DNA of 64,000 nt from Hyalangium versicolor (lineage in GTDB: Bacteria; Myxococcota; Myxococcia; Myxococcales; Myxococcaceae): NCBI RefSeq assembly GCF_020103695.1, contig NZ_JAHXBF010000027.1, positions 1 through 64,000 of the forward strand. The letters run 5' to 3'. Below, one piece after another: positions 16,011-25,235 of the stretch (positions within the stretch are counted from its first letter, which is position 1; the number at the start of each line of letters is the position of its first letter). The position numbers were made by a program, and so were the translations under genes. A model generated the notes under the pieces. That model did not search any database, had not been told where the DNA came from, and worked only from the letters and a program-made list of their open reading frames with translations.

Positions 16011-18545
16011 ATGACGGGTTGGCCAGAGGCATTCTCGCGACGGCTCGTCGGATGGCTCGTGCTCCACCGGCGCGCCGTGCTGGCGACGGCGGCGGTGCTC
16101 GCCCTGGTGGGCACCTTCTTCACCGTCCGCCTCTACCAGGATCTGCGCAGCGAGGTGGAGGAGTTGCTGCCCTCGAGCGCCCCGAGCGTGGTGGCGGCTC
16201 GGGAGCTCTCGCCCCGCCTGTATGACGTGAATCTCCTCTCCATCGTCCTGGAGGGCCAAGATCCGCGGGCGCTCCAGCGCTTCGCGGATGCGCTCGCGCT
16301 CCGCCTGAGTGCGCTCCCTCCCTCGCAGGTCCAATCCGTTCAGTACCGGGTGGATGTAGAGCGCGCGTACCTGCAGCGCTTCGGCCTGTTCTACCTGTCG
16401 CTCGCGGATCTGCGCACCCTCGTCGAGCGCGTGAGGGACCGCATCCGCTGGGAGCGGCAGCACGCCAACCCCTTGATGGTCGACCTCCTCGGAGAGCCGG
16501 CGCCGCCCCTGGACTTCCGGGACATCGCGTCCCACTACGGCGGAGGGTTCGCCTCCACGGAGCGTTTCCGCGGCGGCTACTTCCAGTCGCCCGACGGCAA
16601 GTTGCTCGTGCTGCTCGTCCGACCGCCCGAGTCCAACACCGGCTATGCCTTCAACCACACATTCCTGGAGCGCGTGCGAGCCGAGGTGGCCGCGCTCAAT
16701 CCGCACGCCTATGACCCTTCCCTGCGGGTGGGTTACAGCGGCGAAGTCACCACCCTGACGGAGGAGCAGGAGGCGCTCCAGCAGGATCTCCTCTCCTCCG
16801 GCGCGCTGGTGATCGCGGGTGTCCTGCTGGTGCTGTGGCTGTACTTCCGGCGTTGGCGTGCGCTGGCGGCCATCTGCGGCTCGCTCGCGGTGGGGTGCGC
16901 CGTGAGCTTCGGGCTGTCGGAATGGCTCATCGGCCACCTCAACGCCAACACCGCCTTCCTCGGCTCCATCGTGGTGGGCAACGGCATCAACGCGGCCATC
17001 ATCTTCATGGGACGGTACCTGGAGGAGCGCCGTCACGGCGCACCGGTGGAGCAGGCCCTGCCCACGGCGTGGAGCGGGACCGTCGCCCCCACCTTCGTGG
17101 CCTCGTTCGCGGCGGGCCTGTCCTATCTGTCGCTGGCGGCGACGCGCTTCCGAGGCTTCAGCCAGTTCGGCATCATCGGCGGCCTGGGCATGGCGCTCTG
17201 CTGGCTTGGGGCCTACCTCCTGCTGCCGCCGCTGCTCGCGACGCTCGAGGCCGGGCGTCCGATGGACTTCTCGCGCGTGACGGGAGCCGTGCCCCTCACC
17301 TCCGCGGTGGCTCGATTGCTGGAGCGTCGGCGTCGGCTCATCCAGACGGTGGCGTTGCTGCTGCTAGCGGCCTCGGCGGTGGCCGTGGCGACCTATCGCG
17401 GCCAGCTGGTGGAGACCAACTTCAACAAGCTGCGCGCCCGGTACAGCCAGCAGCGTGGCTCGATCTATTGGGGCGACCGGGTGGATGAGGTGTTCCAGAC
17501 GTACCTCACCCCCATCGTCATCGTGGCGGACACGCCCGAGGAGCTCCAACGGGTCGTGGGCGTGCTGGAGGCCCAGCAGCGCGCGCTGGGAGCCCAGGCC
17601 CCTCTGTCCGAGATACGCACCGCGCGCACGGTGCTTCCGGGGGACGCGGAGGCCAAGGTCCCCCTGCTGCGTGAGCTGCGAGGAATGCTGTCGGACTCAC
17701 TCCTGGAGCGGCTCCCACAGGATGTGCGCCAGCAGGCCGAACAATACCGGCCTCCCAAGGATCTTCGTCCCCCGCGTTGGGAGGATCTCCCGCTCACCCT
17801 CCGGCAGCCGCTTACCGAGCGTGACGGCACGGTGGGACGCATCGCCGTCGTCTACCCCCGACGCGTGGGCACCTTCGATGCGAAATACGCGCGTGAGCTC
17901 ACGGACACCATCCGTGGTTCCATCCAACAAGCGGGCGACCACGCGATGGCGATAGGCCGGCCGTTGCTCATCACGGACATCACCGTCGCCATCCTGGAGG
18001 ACGGCCCGCGCGCCACGCTGCTGGCGCTGATTGGCGTGTCGGTGCTCGTGCTGGCGGTGCTGCGGCAGTGGCGCCCCGCGGTGACGGTGCTGGCCGGGTT
18101 GCTGCTGGGCGCGGCATGGCTAGTGGGTATCGCCGCCGCGCAGCGGCTGCGGCTGAACTTCCTCAACTTCGTCGTGCTGCCCATCACCTTCGGTATCGGC
18201 GTGGACTATGCGGCGAACCTCGTGCTGCGCTACCGCGCGGCGGGCCCCGGCTCACTCGCGCGGGTGATTGGCGACACAGGAGGAGCTGTGGCCCTGTGCT
18301 CCTCCACCACCATCATCGGCTACGCCTCGCTCATGCTCTCCGACAACCAGGCGCTGGCGGGCTTCGGCATGCTGGCGGCGGTGGGGGAGGTGGCCTGCCT
18401 GACGGCGGCTCTGATCGCGCTCCCAGCGCTGCTGCTTCCGGCTCAGGTGCCACGAGGAACTCCCGGCCGCGTGGAGGGGCAGGAGCCCCCACGGTTGAAG
18501 GCGGGGCGGCCCCGCCCGACGTCGGGGCCTGACGAACTGGTATGA
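16011..18545 (+). CDS. RND-superfamily exporter, MMPL/HpnN-like
   Basis: 844 residues with two repeats of one transmembrane helix, a large periplasmic loop and a bundle of five helices. The first bundle begins near GALVIAGVLLVLWLYFRRW and the second near LLALIGVSVLVLAVLRQW. The first loop starts YQDLRSEVEELLP and the second VETNFNKLRARYS, both typical of the MMPL branch that moves lipids. The conserved GNGINAAIIFMGRY and GIGVDYAANLVLRYR segments are the usual sterol-sensing-like/MMPL positions. HpnN carries hopanoids to the outer membrane; the substrate here is unknown. GGGGA lies upstream of the start. It ends just before a strong hairpin terminator. Confidence 0.88.
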   Translation: MTGWPEAFSRRLVGWLVLHRRAVLATAAVLALVGTFFTVRLYQDLRSEVEELLPSSAPSVVAARELSPRLYDVNLLSIVLEGQDPRALQRFADALALRLSALPPSQVQSVQYRVDVERAYLQRFGLFYLSLADLRTLVERVRDRIRWERQHANPLMVDLLGEPAPPLDFRDIASHYGGGFASTERFRGGYFQSPDGKLLVLLVRPPESNTGYAFNHTFLERVRAEVAALNPHAYDPSLRVGYSGEVTTLTEEQEALQQDLLSSGALVIAGVLLVLWLYFRRWRALAAICGSLAVGCAVSFGLSEWLIGHLNANTAFLGSIVVGNGINAAIIFMGRYLEERRHGAPVEQALPTAWSGTVAPTFVASFAAGLSYLSLAATRFRGFSQFGIIGGLGMALCWLGAYLLLPPLLATLEAGRPMDFSRVTGAVPLTSAVARLLERRRRLIQTVALLLLAASAVAVATYRGQLVETNFNKLRARYSQQRGSIYWGDRVDEVFQTYLTPIVIVADTPEELQRVVGVLEAQQRALGAQAPLSEIRTARTVLPGDAEAKVPLLRELRGMLSDSLLERLPQDVRQQAEQYRPPKDLRPPRWEDLPLTLRQPLTERDGTVGRIAVVYPRRVGTFDAKYARELTDTIRGSIQQAGDHAMAIGRPLLITDITVAILEDGPRATLLALIGVSVLVLAVLRQWRPAVTVLAGLLLGAAWLVGIAAAQRLRLNFLNFVVLPITFGIGVDYAANLVLRYRAAGPGSLARVIGDTGGAVALCSSTTIIGYASLMLSDNQALAGFGMLAAVGEVACLTAALIALPALLLPAQVPRGTPGRVEGQEPPRLKAGRPRPTSGPDELV

Positions 18546-18564
18546 CAAGTGGACCGGAATGAAA

Positions 18565-18594
18565 GAGCCCCTGCGCGATGCGGCGCAGGGGCTC
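18565..18594. terminator. Bidirectional hairpin terminator
   Basis: Arms GAGCCCCTGCGC (18565-18576) and GCGCAGGGGCTC (18583-18594) form a perfect 12-bp stem with a 6-base loop, between the convergent exporter and protease genes. On the minus strand the stem is followed by TTTC; on the plus strand there is no T-run. Confidence 0.8.
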
Positions 18595-18621
18595 CGGTGA
18601 AACAGAAACTGTCTTATGGCT

Positions 18622-20172
18622 CTAGCGGAAATCCCACTTCTGGTTCGCGCCGCCCGTGCACGTCCAGAGGACCAGCTTGGCTCCGCTGGCCGAGTTCCAA
18701 CCGCTGATGTCCACGCACTTGTTGGCCATGTAGCTCACCAGGTCGCCCGCCTCGCTCAGCACGAAGTCCTGCGCGGTGTTGGTGCTGCAGTTGGCAATCT
18801 GGATCGCCGTGCCGTCAGCCGACGAGGCCCAGGCCACATCCACGCACTTGTCGCCGACGCGCAGCTTGCGGCCGTCGAAGGTGAACTTCTGGGCGTTGGT
18901 GCCATTGCAGTCCCACGTCTGGAGCTGCACGCCGTCCGAGAAGTTGGAGTTCGGCACGTCGATGCACTTGCCATTCATCCGAGAGACGAACGACTTGGCG
19001 CCGCTGGTGCCGCCGTTCGTCTTCAACGTGAGGCCATACCGGCTCAGGATGGGGTTGATCGGCTGGAAGAAGGTCTGCGGAGCGCTGGTCTCGCAGCCCC
19101 CAGCGATGCCGGACGTCACACCTTGGGCCTGGTTGCCCGAGATGACCGAGCCACCTGAGTCACCGGGGTTCGCGCACGCGTTGGTCCGGTTGAGACCGTA
19201 GACCGGGCCATCGGAGTAGTTGACCGTGATGTTCTTGGCCTCGAGGGTTCCACAGCGCCAGCCCGTCGTCGAGCCGGACCGACAGATGGAGGCACCCACG
19301 CCCGCCTCGGCGGAGCCCGAGACGATGACGTTGCCGTTGTTGTAGTTGTAGACCCACGGCTGCGGGACCCAATCGCCGTTGGTGGCGACCCAGGCGTAGT
19401 CGTTGGTGGGGAAGACGGACGCCTGGACGGTGCCCATCGTTACGTTGTTGCTCCCACGGGTGACGGAGCCCGCGCCGCCGCAGTGGCCCGCGGTGACGAA
19501 GCCGCCGTTGACCGAGAAGCCGATCGAGCAGCGCACGTTGTTGAGGTAATAGGCGTCACCTCCGCGCACGTCGTACACCAGGCGGGGGGCCTCGGTGGAG
19601 GGGACGACGCGGATGGTGCCGTCCGTGGCTCCCTTGCTACGGGAGACGAACGAGAGGGCCCGAGCCTTGGCCGCGCCCAGCTCCTCGGCATGGACGACGA
19701 CGGTGTTGGTGGGCTCGTCCACGTACCAGTAATGGACGGACGCGGGGGCGCTCTTGACGTTGGCATTCAGCTCGTCCATCACGCGGTCCAGTTGGGCCTT
19801 GCTCCGCGCGACGAGCTTCGGTACTGCGCCAGCGCGGCGGACGCGCTCGGCGTTGGCCTCGTCCGTGACACCGACGAAGAGCTGTGTGCCGTCCGCGCTC
19901 AGCCAGGAGCCACCGAAGGTGTCGCCCAGCTCCGTGCGGAGCGTCTTCTCGATCTCGGGAGCCTTGGCCTCGAAGGCCAGACGGTTGCGCAGCTGATCCT
20001 CGCTGAGTCCCAGGTCCCGCCGCATCGCGGACAGGAGCTCTGGGGAGACTTCCGGAGCGGGGCGGGCCTCCACGGAAGGTGCGGCCTGAGCGGTGGCCGG
20101 CAGGCCGTGAACGGTGGCCAGTCCTGCGAACAGCGCTGTCACAGTAGAGAGTGCGTTGTGCTTTCGAGTCAT
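18622..20172 (-). CDS. Secreted S1-family serine protease (lytic/streptogrisin type) with ricin-type lectin domain
   Basis: 516 residues: a signal peptide ending at AQA (about 30), a propeptide (about 31-200) typical of alpha-lytic-type enzymes, a catalytic domain with TAGHC (His230), NDYAWV (Asp258) and NPGDSGGS (Ser339), then a C-terminal beta-trefoil (about 392-516) with repeated CIDV...LQTWDCNG, CVDVAW and CVDISGWNS...LVLWTCTGGANQKW. It would be exported, self-processed and used to degrade prey or extracellular protein, with the lectin domain binding glycans. It is transcribed alone and ends at the shared terminator. Confidence 0.93.
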   Translation of the reverse strand: MTRKHNALSTVTALFAGLATVHGLPATAQAAPSVEARPAPEVSPELLSAMRRDLGLSEDQLRNRLAFEAKAPEIEKTLRTELGDTFGGSWLSADGTQLFVGVTDEANAERVRRAGAVPKLVARSKAQLDRVMDELNANVKSAPASVHYWYVDEPTNTVVVHAEELGAAKARALSFVSRSKGATDGTIRVVPSTEAPRLVYDVRGGDAYYLNNVRCSIGFSVNGGFVTAGHCGGAGSVTRGSNNVTMGTVQASVFPTNDYAWVATNGDWVPQPWVYNYNNGNVIVSGSAEAGVGASICRSGSTTGWRCGTLEAKNITVNYSDGPVYGLNRTNACANPGDSGGSVISGNQAQGVTSGIAGGCETSAPQTFFQPINPILSRYGLTLKTNGGTSGAKSFVSRMNGKCIDVPNSNFSDGVQLQTWDCNGTNAQKFTFDGRKLRVGDKCVDVAWASSADGTAIQIANCSTNTAQDFVLSEAGDLVSYMANKCVDISGWNSASGAKLVLWTCTGGANQKWDFR

Positions 20173-20732
20173 GGGCTTCTTTGTGTGTGGGTGAAGAGGT
20201 CTGAAGAGACCTTGCCCGAAGCCAATGCATCCCGCTTGCCAACAAACCCCAAAGAGTCCGTTTGCCGGAAACCCGTGTAATTCCAGCGAATCCTACTTGT
20301 CCCGACAAGGCGCCGAGGGCCGCTGCGCCCTCCGGGCCTGGTGACAGCAGTCACCATCGGTGGTGACTGCTGTTCGTGCCCTGCTGGCCTACCTGCCACG
20401 GTCGCGCGGCTCGCGAATCACGCCAAGTAAAGCCTGACACGGTTCTGCTCGCGAAGCTCTTGTGGAACAGCGGCTTGGCTGGGTGTGCCCTCTCCAAAGC
20501 CAACCTCGCGAGGGATGAAACCAAACAGGTAATACATGAAAATAATATTGTCTGGTTTTGAAACTTCACTTACTGTCCTTGAAGCCTCGCCACGGAGCGT
20601 GGGCCCGGCAAAGCCAGGCCCCTCACGTTCATCCCTGACCTTCGCATCTTGCCCCGGCGAGACGTGGCCGTTCTGTCTTCAAATCACCCACCCGCGCTCC
20701 CGCCTGGGCATCCCCGGGAGCGAGAAAGCCAT
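20173..20732. other. 560-base divergent intergenic region, no gene seen
   Basis: The region separates the protease gene (minus) from the fascin/Vps62 gene (plus). It contains a perfect inverted repeat at 20344-20373 and an AT-rich stretch around 20520-20580 (AATACATGAAAATAATATTG) that probably holds the promoter of the plus-strand gene. Short open frames here show no codon bias or family likeness and were not called. Confidence 0.6.
20344..20373. repeat. Perfect 12-bp inverted repeat
   Basis: ACAGCAGTCACC (20344-20355) and GGTGACTGCTGT (20362-20373) flank the loop ATCGGT. It lies between divergent genes and is not followed by a T-run, so it does not look like a terminator for either. It may be an operator or a leftover of a mobile or repeated element. 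Confidence 0.7.
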
Positions 20733-23324
20733 ATGCCTCAATCGCTATTCATCGGGCAGCGCATCTCTTTCACCTCCCACCATGGCACGCTCCTCGGCGC
20801 CAGGCCGGATGGAAGCCTCTATGCCATCAACGAGTCCGTGGGGACGGCCACCACGTGGTCCGTGCAGGATGCGGGGAACGGTCTCGTCTACCTCGTGAGC
20901 GCCAACAACACGCAGCTGGGCTCACGGCAGGACGGGTCGGTCTACACCCATTCCAACAGAGCGGAATGGGAGCGGTGGAGGCTCGAGCCGCAGGCCAATG
21001 GGCGGGTGCTGATTACCTCGGCTCAGTTCGGACTGCACCTGGGGGTCGCGCCCGAGGGACGGTTCTATACGCACTCCAACACCGCGGAGTGGGAGCAGTG
21101 GATCGCGCGGGACGCGCTCGTGGGCTCGTCCATCGTGCTCTTCAACACCACGCATCAGAGGAGACTGGTCGCCGCGCCGGATGGCAACGTCTCGAGCAAT
21201 ACCGCTCACGAGTACTCGGAGCGCTGGGCCGTGGAGGATGCCGGGAACGGCCGGGTCTACCTCGTGGACGTCAACCGGAAGCAGTTGGGCTCGAGGGCTG
21301 ATGGCACGGTCTATACCCATACCAACAGACTGGAATGGGAGCGTTGGAAGATCGAGCCCCGGGCCAACGGCGTGTTCCTGATCACCTCGGCGGAGTTCGG
21401 CCTGCACCTGGGCGTCAATGGCAATGGAGGGCTCTATACGCACGCCAACTCCGCGGAGTGGGAGCAGTGGGTCCTCGAGGGCGGCCCGCGCACTCCCGGC
21501 ATCTCCAGCATCACGGCCGACAACATCACGGCGCTTCTCCAGCGGTACGCGCCGATCGTCTACTTCCACCCCGACGAGCAATTCTTCATGTGCTCCGTCG
21601 ACTGGTTCCTCCGCCAGGCCAGCCTGTACGATCGTACGACCCGAAGCACGACACCCGCGGGCAGCCTGCCGGCGGTGCTCCCCACCGTGAATGGAGGAGA
21701 GGATCGGTACTACCTCACCACGCCTTCATCGGCCCGCGCCGGGAACCTGGAGAGCGCCGAGGCGCTGGTGAACGCCAAGTATCACCGTGATGCGGGGTTT
21801 CTGGATCTGCAGTTCTGGTTCTTCTACGCCTACAACGGCGCCGGGACTGCCAAGGTCGAACTCCTCGTCGGAGCCGTGAACAGCGATGTCTCCCTGACTC
21901 CCATGGGAGAGCACGAGGGAGACTGGGAGCACATCACCTTGCGCTTCCGAGCGGACTCCCTGGCGCTCGACAGCGTCTACATGTCACAGCACTCTGGAGG
22001 CGAGTGGTTCAGGAACCCGTCACAGGAACTCGAGTGGCAGAACGGGCGGCCGGTGGTCTATTCATCCCGCAACGGCCACGCCAGCTATGCGCACGCGGGG
22101 ACGAATCTGTCCAATGGCTTCTCCTGGAAGCCGGAGGGCGTGACGGTCGCGGAGGTCGGCCTTCGCAACGACACGGCGAGGGGCCGCTCCGTCGACCTGC
22201 TCGGGCGCTGCCGCGTCGTGTCCGCGGACTTCCTCGCAAGCAACCCCTTCAGCAAGCCGCAGTGGCTGAATTACACGGGGCGGTGGGGCAAGGTCGTGGA
22301 CTATGTCGACGCGGCGCTCTCGGGCGTGGGCGGGCTGGTCAAAGAAGCGGTCAAGGCGATGATCTCCAAGCTTCCGGAGGAAGTCTCCGGGGAGAGCGGC
22401 CCCACGGGCCCGTCGCGCAAGGGCAACTGGAACCCGAGCTGGTCAGGTGACGACGAGTCGATCAGCCCACCCTGGCTGCCTGGCAATGGGATCGTGGCGT
22501 TCCACCAGGGCTACCACAACAACGGGGAGCTCTGGAGGACCTTCACGGACGGCCGCCAGTGGTCGACGGATGGGCATGTTCCCCTCGGAATGTCCTCCAG
22601 CCCCTCCGCGGTGATGTACCGGGGCAAGCTGTATGTCTTCCACCAGGGCTACGATGACTGCGGCCAGCTCTGGTACAGGACCTTCGATGGCCAGTCCTGG
22701 TCGGGTGACACCCAGCTACCGTACGGCCTGTCCGAGAGCCCGTCGGCGGTGGTGTACAACGACAAGATCTACCTCTTCTACCAGGGCATGAATGACTGCG
22801 GAGTGCTCTGGTACGCCATCTTCGATGGCAACTCGTGGTCGAAGGACTCCGGGCTTCCGGTGGGGCTGTCCGCCAGCCCTGCGGCGGTGGTGTTCAACGG
22901 CAAGCTGTATGTCTTCCACCAGGGCGGAGGTGACTCAGGCGAGTTCTGGTGCATCACCTTCAATGGCAGCACGTGGTCGGCTGACACGCGGCTGCCGTAC
23001 GGCCTGTCGGACAGCCCTGCGGCGGTGGTTTACAACGGCAAGCTCTATCTCTTCTACGAGGGGCGCGGGGATTGTGGCGTCCTCTGGCACGCCGTCTCCT
23101 CCGATGGCAGCTCGTGGCCGCAGGACGCGGGGCTTCCGATTGGAGTGACAGGCGGCCCGTCGGCGGTGGTGTTCGAAAACAAGCTCCACCTCTTCCACCA
23201 GGGCAAGGGTGACAACGGCCAGCTCTGGCGGGCCGTCTTCGATGGCCAGACGTGGGCGCCGGACGTGCAGATTTCAGGCGTGGGGATGTCGTCGAGCCCC
23301 AGTGCGGTCGTCTGGAGCAAGTAG
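20733..23324 (+). CDS. Modular protein: twin fascin-like trefoils, Vps62-like domain, six-bladed propeller
   Basis: 863 residues from the ATG at 20733, without an obvious signal peptide. Residues 1-260 hold two similar fascin-like repeats (TTWSVQDAGNGLVYLVSANN, QLGSRQDGSVYTHSNRAEWERW and matching lines in the second copy). Residues about 270-520 resemble the Vps62/DUF946 domain: YAPIVYFHPDEQF, MGEHEGDWEHITLRF, SQHSGGEWF and YSSRNGHASYAHAG. Residues about 584-863 contain six repeats of about 48 residues with FHQG/FYQG...GQLWY...FDG.SW...LP.GLS.SPSAVV, a PLL/sialidase-like propeller lectin. The mix suggests a surface or secreted glycan-binding protein, possibly toxin-like. It is convergent with the methyltransferase gene, 5 bases apart. 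Confidence 0.82.
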   Translation: MPQSLFIGQRISFTSHHGTLLGARPDGSLYAINESVGTATTWSVQDAGNGLVYLVSANNTQLGSRQDGSVYTHSNRAEWERWRLEPQANGRVLITSAQFGLHLGVAPEGRFYTHSNTAEWEQWIARDALVGSSIVLFNTTHQRRLVAAPDGNVSSNTAHEYSERWAVEDAGNGRVYLVDVNRKQLGSRADGTVYTHTNRLEWERWKIEPRANGVFLITSAEFGLHLGVNGNGGLYTHANSAEWEQWVLEGGPRTPGISSITADNITALLQRYAPIVYFHPDEQFFMCSVDWFLRQASLYDRTTRSTTPAGSLPAVLPTVNGGEDRYYLTTPSSARAGNLESAEALVNAKYHRDAGFLDLQFWFFYAYNGAGTAKVELLVGAVNSDVSLTPMGEHEGDWEHITLRFRADSLALDSVYMSQHSGGEWFRNPSQELEWQNGRPVVYSSRNGHASYAHAGTNLSNGFSWKPEGVTVAEVGLRNDTARGRSVDLLGRCRVVSADFLASNPFSKPQWLNYTGRWGKVVDYVDAALSGVGGLVKEAVKAMISKLPEEVSGESGPTGPSRKGNWNPSWSGDDESISPPWLPGNGIVAFHQGYHNNGELWRTFTDGRQWSTDGHVPLGMSSSPSAVMYRGKLYVFHQGYDDCGQLWYRTFDGQSWSGDTQLPYGLSESPSAVVYNDKIYLFYQGMNDCGVLWYAIFDGNSWSKDSGLPVGLSASPAAVVFNGKLYVFHQGGGDSGEFWCITFNGSTWSADTRLPYGLSDSPAAVVYNGKLYLFYEGRGDCGVLWHAVSSDGSSWPQDAGLPIGVTGGPSAVVFENKLHLFHQGKGDNGQLWRAVFDGQTWAPDVQISGVGMSSSPSAVVWSK

Positions 23325-23329
23325 CAGCA

Positions 23330-24385
23330 CTACGCCCTGTCGGCGAGAAGGACCACCCACTCGCCCTTGGAGCGGCCTACCGCATTCGCCATGATTTCGC
23401 GGCGAAGGATGTTCCGCGTTGCATGGGGGCGTGGCCGATGGCCACGCCCATTGGCCTCCGCGATGCGATAGGACTCCTCGAGGATTCCCAGGCCCGCTCC
23501 TCCTCCCGCCGAGGAGAAGCTCCTGACGCGATCGAAGCCGGCGCGCTGGCCCAGGTGCACCAGCGCGGGGCCCGTGAACACATAGAGGTGCCGCGGAATC
23601 TCGAGTCCCCGCCAGTCCGGGCCCATGACATCGTGGCCGTAGGCCTCCAGGTTCGGTGTCACGGCCACGAGGCGGCCGCCTGGAGCCAGGATGCGCCGGC
23701 ACTCGGCGATGATCTCGACCGGATTGTGAACGTGCTCGAGGACGTTGTTCATCACGACCGCATCGAACGCGCCCGTCGGAAACGCCTGCTCCGTGAGCTC
23801 GCCGAGCCGAACCTCGATCCCGGGAGTCCTGCGGGCCGCGGTGATGGCACCGGGGTCGATGTCGATGCCCACGGCTTCCCATCCATGCCTGGCCGCTGCA
23901 CGCAGGAAGGTTCCACTTCCGCAGCCCACCTCGAGCAGCCGTCCAGGCTTGCGCCCCTGCAGGAAGAGAAGGTTGGACTTGAAGGTGTCCGCCTTCCAGA
24001 AGAAGACCCGTGCGAGCACGGATTTGGCCACGGCCTTCCAGCCGCGGGTGGAATACGGATCATTCCCGTCGTCGGGCTGGGAGTCGTGGGTGTAGTAGGC
24101 CTCGTAGAACCGGTGCACGCTTGTTGGCAGTGGCATCGGATCCAGCCACCCCATGCCGCACCGGGCATTGGTGCAGCGCTTGAAGTTCCAGTTCCCCGGC
24201 GCGCCGAAGAGGCAGTCCCGAAGCCCCTGATGGAGGATCGCCCCCTCTCCGCCGCACGTCATGCAGATCGCCTGAGGCCTGCAGGCAATCCCCGCATTGT
24301 TGACTATTCCCAGGTCCAGCGCGCCATATCCGCGGTCATGGAAGGAGTTCGGGCTGATGCCCTCGAGGGGGAAGTCGGTGTTCAT
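23330..24385 (-). CDS. Class I SAM-dependent methyltransferase with N-terminal zinc ribbon
   Basis: 351 residues. C41-x2-C44 and C71-x4-C76 suggest a small zinc-binding knuckle, as in sugar C-methyltransferases and related class I enzymes. The SAM site is LLEVGCGSGTFLRAA (about 150-164), with GIDIDPGA as the acidic loop, VVMNNVLEHV as motif post-II and LAPGGRLVAVTPN as motif III. It probably modifies a sugar, lipid or polyketide. The substrate is unknown and no biosynthesis cluster is adjacent. Confidence 0.85.
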   Translation of the reverse strand: MNTDFPLEGISPNSFHDRGYGALDLGIVNNAGIACRPQAICMTCGGEGAILHQGLRDCLFGAPGNWNFKRCTNARCGMGWLDPMPLPTSVHRFYEAYYTHDSQPDDGNDPYSTRGWKAVAKSVLARVFFWKADTFKSNLLFLQGRKPGRLLEVGCGSGTFLRAAARHGWEAVGIDIDPGAITAARRTPGIEVRLGELTEQAFPTGAFDAVVMNNVLEHVHNPVEIIAECRRILAPGGRLVAVTPNLEAYGHDVMGPDWRGLEIPRHLYVFTGPALVHLGQRAGFDRVRSFSSAGGGAGLGILEESYRIAEANGRGHRPRPHATRNILRREIMANAVGRSKGEWVVLLADRA

Positions 24386-24563
24386 CGGGTCTCGCGCCAG
24401 GGATCGGGTGGTCGCGGAACGTAGGGAACGCGGGGGGGACCGGCCACTGCCTCAAGGTCTCTGAGCCCATCGCCAGTTGAACACCTGCTCCAACACCTGG
24501 GGAATCTTGCTATGACGGCGCGCGGTACCGCGGAGCGGCCGGCCCGCCATTTCAGGAAGTCCC

Positions 24564-25148
24564 ATGCAGAAGACCTGGATTCTCGCAGCAGTGATCTTCA
24601 CCGCGTCGACGGCAACTGCTTCCCCTGAGACGCACGATGGCATCTACCTTCGCTTGCAGACAGGCCTTGGCTACACCAGCGCCTCCAACGACGCCTTCAC
24701 CCTGAAGGGCGGATCGGGTGGGCTGAATGTGGAGCTGGGCTTTGCGCTCTTTCGCAACTTCATCATCGCCGGCAAGCTCTTCGGCACGACGACGCCGAGC
24801 CCCGACCTCAAGATTGGCGGCGTCACCTTCGAGAACGATGACGAGGATCTGCGCAGCAACTTCGGCGCAGCCGGTGTTGGCCTCACGTACTACATCATGC
24901 CCGCCAACGTGTACCTGTCAGGTGCGCTCACGGTGACGAAGCTCGGACTTGTCCGCAATGACGAAAACCTGGGAGAGACCAAGACCGGCCAGGGCCTCCA
25001 CTTCGGCATCGGCAAGGAGTGGTGGCTGGCGGACGAGTGGGGGCTTGGCCTCGGTGCCGAGCTTGCGCTCGCGCGCGTGCCTGACGAGAGTGACACGACC
25101 TGGAAAGCGGTCAGCGCTCTGGTTCTGCTCTCGGTGACGTACAACTGA
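24564..25148 (+). CDS. Small outer-membrane beta-barrel protein
   Basis: 194 residues with a signal peptide (MQKTWILAAVIFTASTATAS) followed by alternating strands rich in Gly and aromatics (YLRLQTGLGYTSAS, LNVELGFALFRNFIIAG, GAAGVGLTYYIMPANVYLSGALTV, GLHFGIGKEWWL, LVLLSVTYN) ending in an aromatic/Asn terminus. This fits an eight-stranded OmpW/OmpX-like barrel. AGGAAG lies 6 bases before the start. No porin or receptor specificity can be read. Confidence 0.78.
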   Translation: MQKTWILAAVIFTASTATASPETHDGIYLRLQTGLGYTSASNDAFTLKGGSGGLNVELGFALFRNFIIAGKLFGTTTPSPDLKIGGVTFENDDEDLRSNFGAAGVGLTYYIMPANVYLSGALTVTKLGLVRNDENLGETKTGQGLHFGIGKEWWLADEWGLGLGAELALARVPDESDTTWKAVSALVLLSVTYN

Positions 25149-25157
25149 CCGCGTGAG

Positions 25158-25193
25158 CGCGTATGGATCCATACGTATGGATCCATACGCGCA
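25158..25193. repeat. 36-bp perfect palindrome made of two GTATGGATCCATAC units
   Basis: GTATGGATCCATAC, itself a palindrome, occurs twice head to tail at 25162-25175 and 25176-25189, flanked by GCGC on each side, giving a perfect 36-bp palindrome. It sits 9 bases after the barrel gene stop and 43 bases before the amidohydrolase start. It could be a terminator, a regulator site or the seam of an insertion. Confidence 0.9.
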
Positions 25194-25235
25194 ATTCAGT
25201 GAGGCCGTCATTTTCTCCTGGCCATCGAGGACCCC

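Noticed and set aside
15774..17036. 420-residue minus-strand open frame opposite the RND exporter
   Set aside because: No family likeness; the plus strand carries clear RND motifs.
20376..20561. 61-residue plus-strand frame in the long intergenic region
   Set aside because: No ribosome site, codon bias or recognisable motif.
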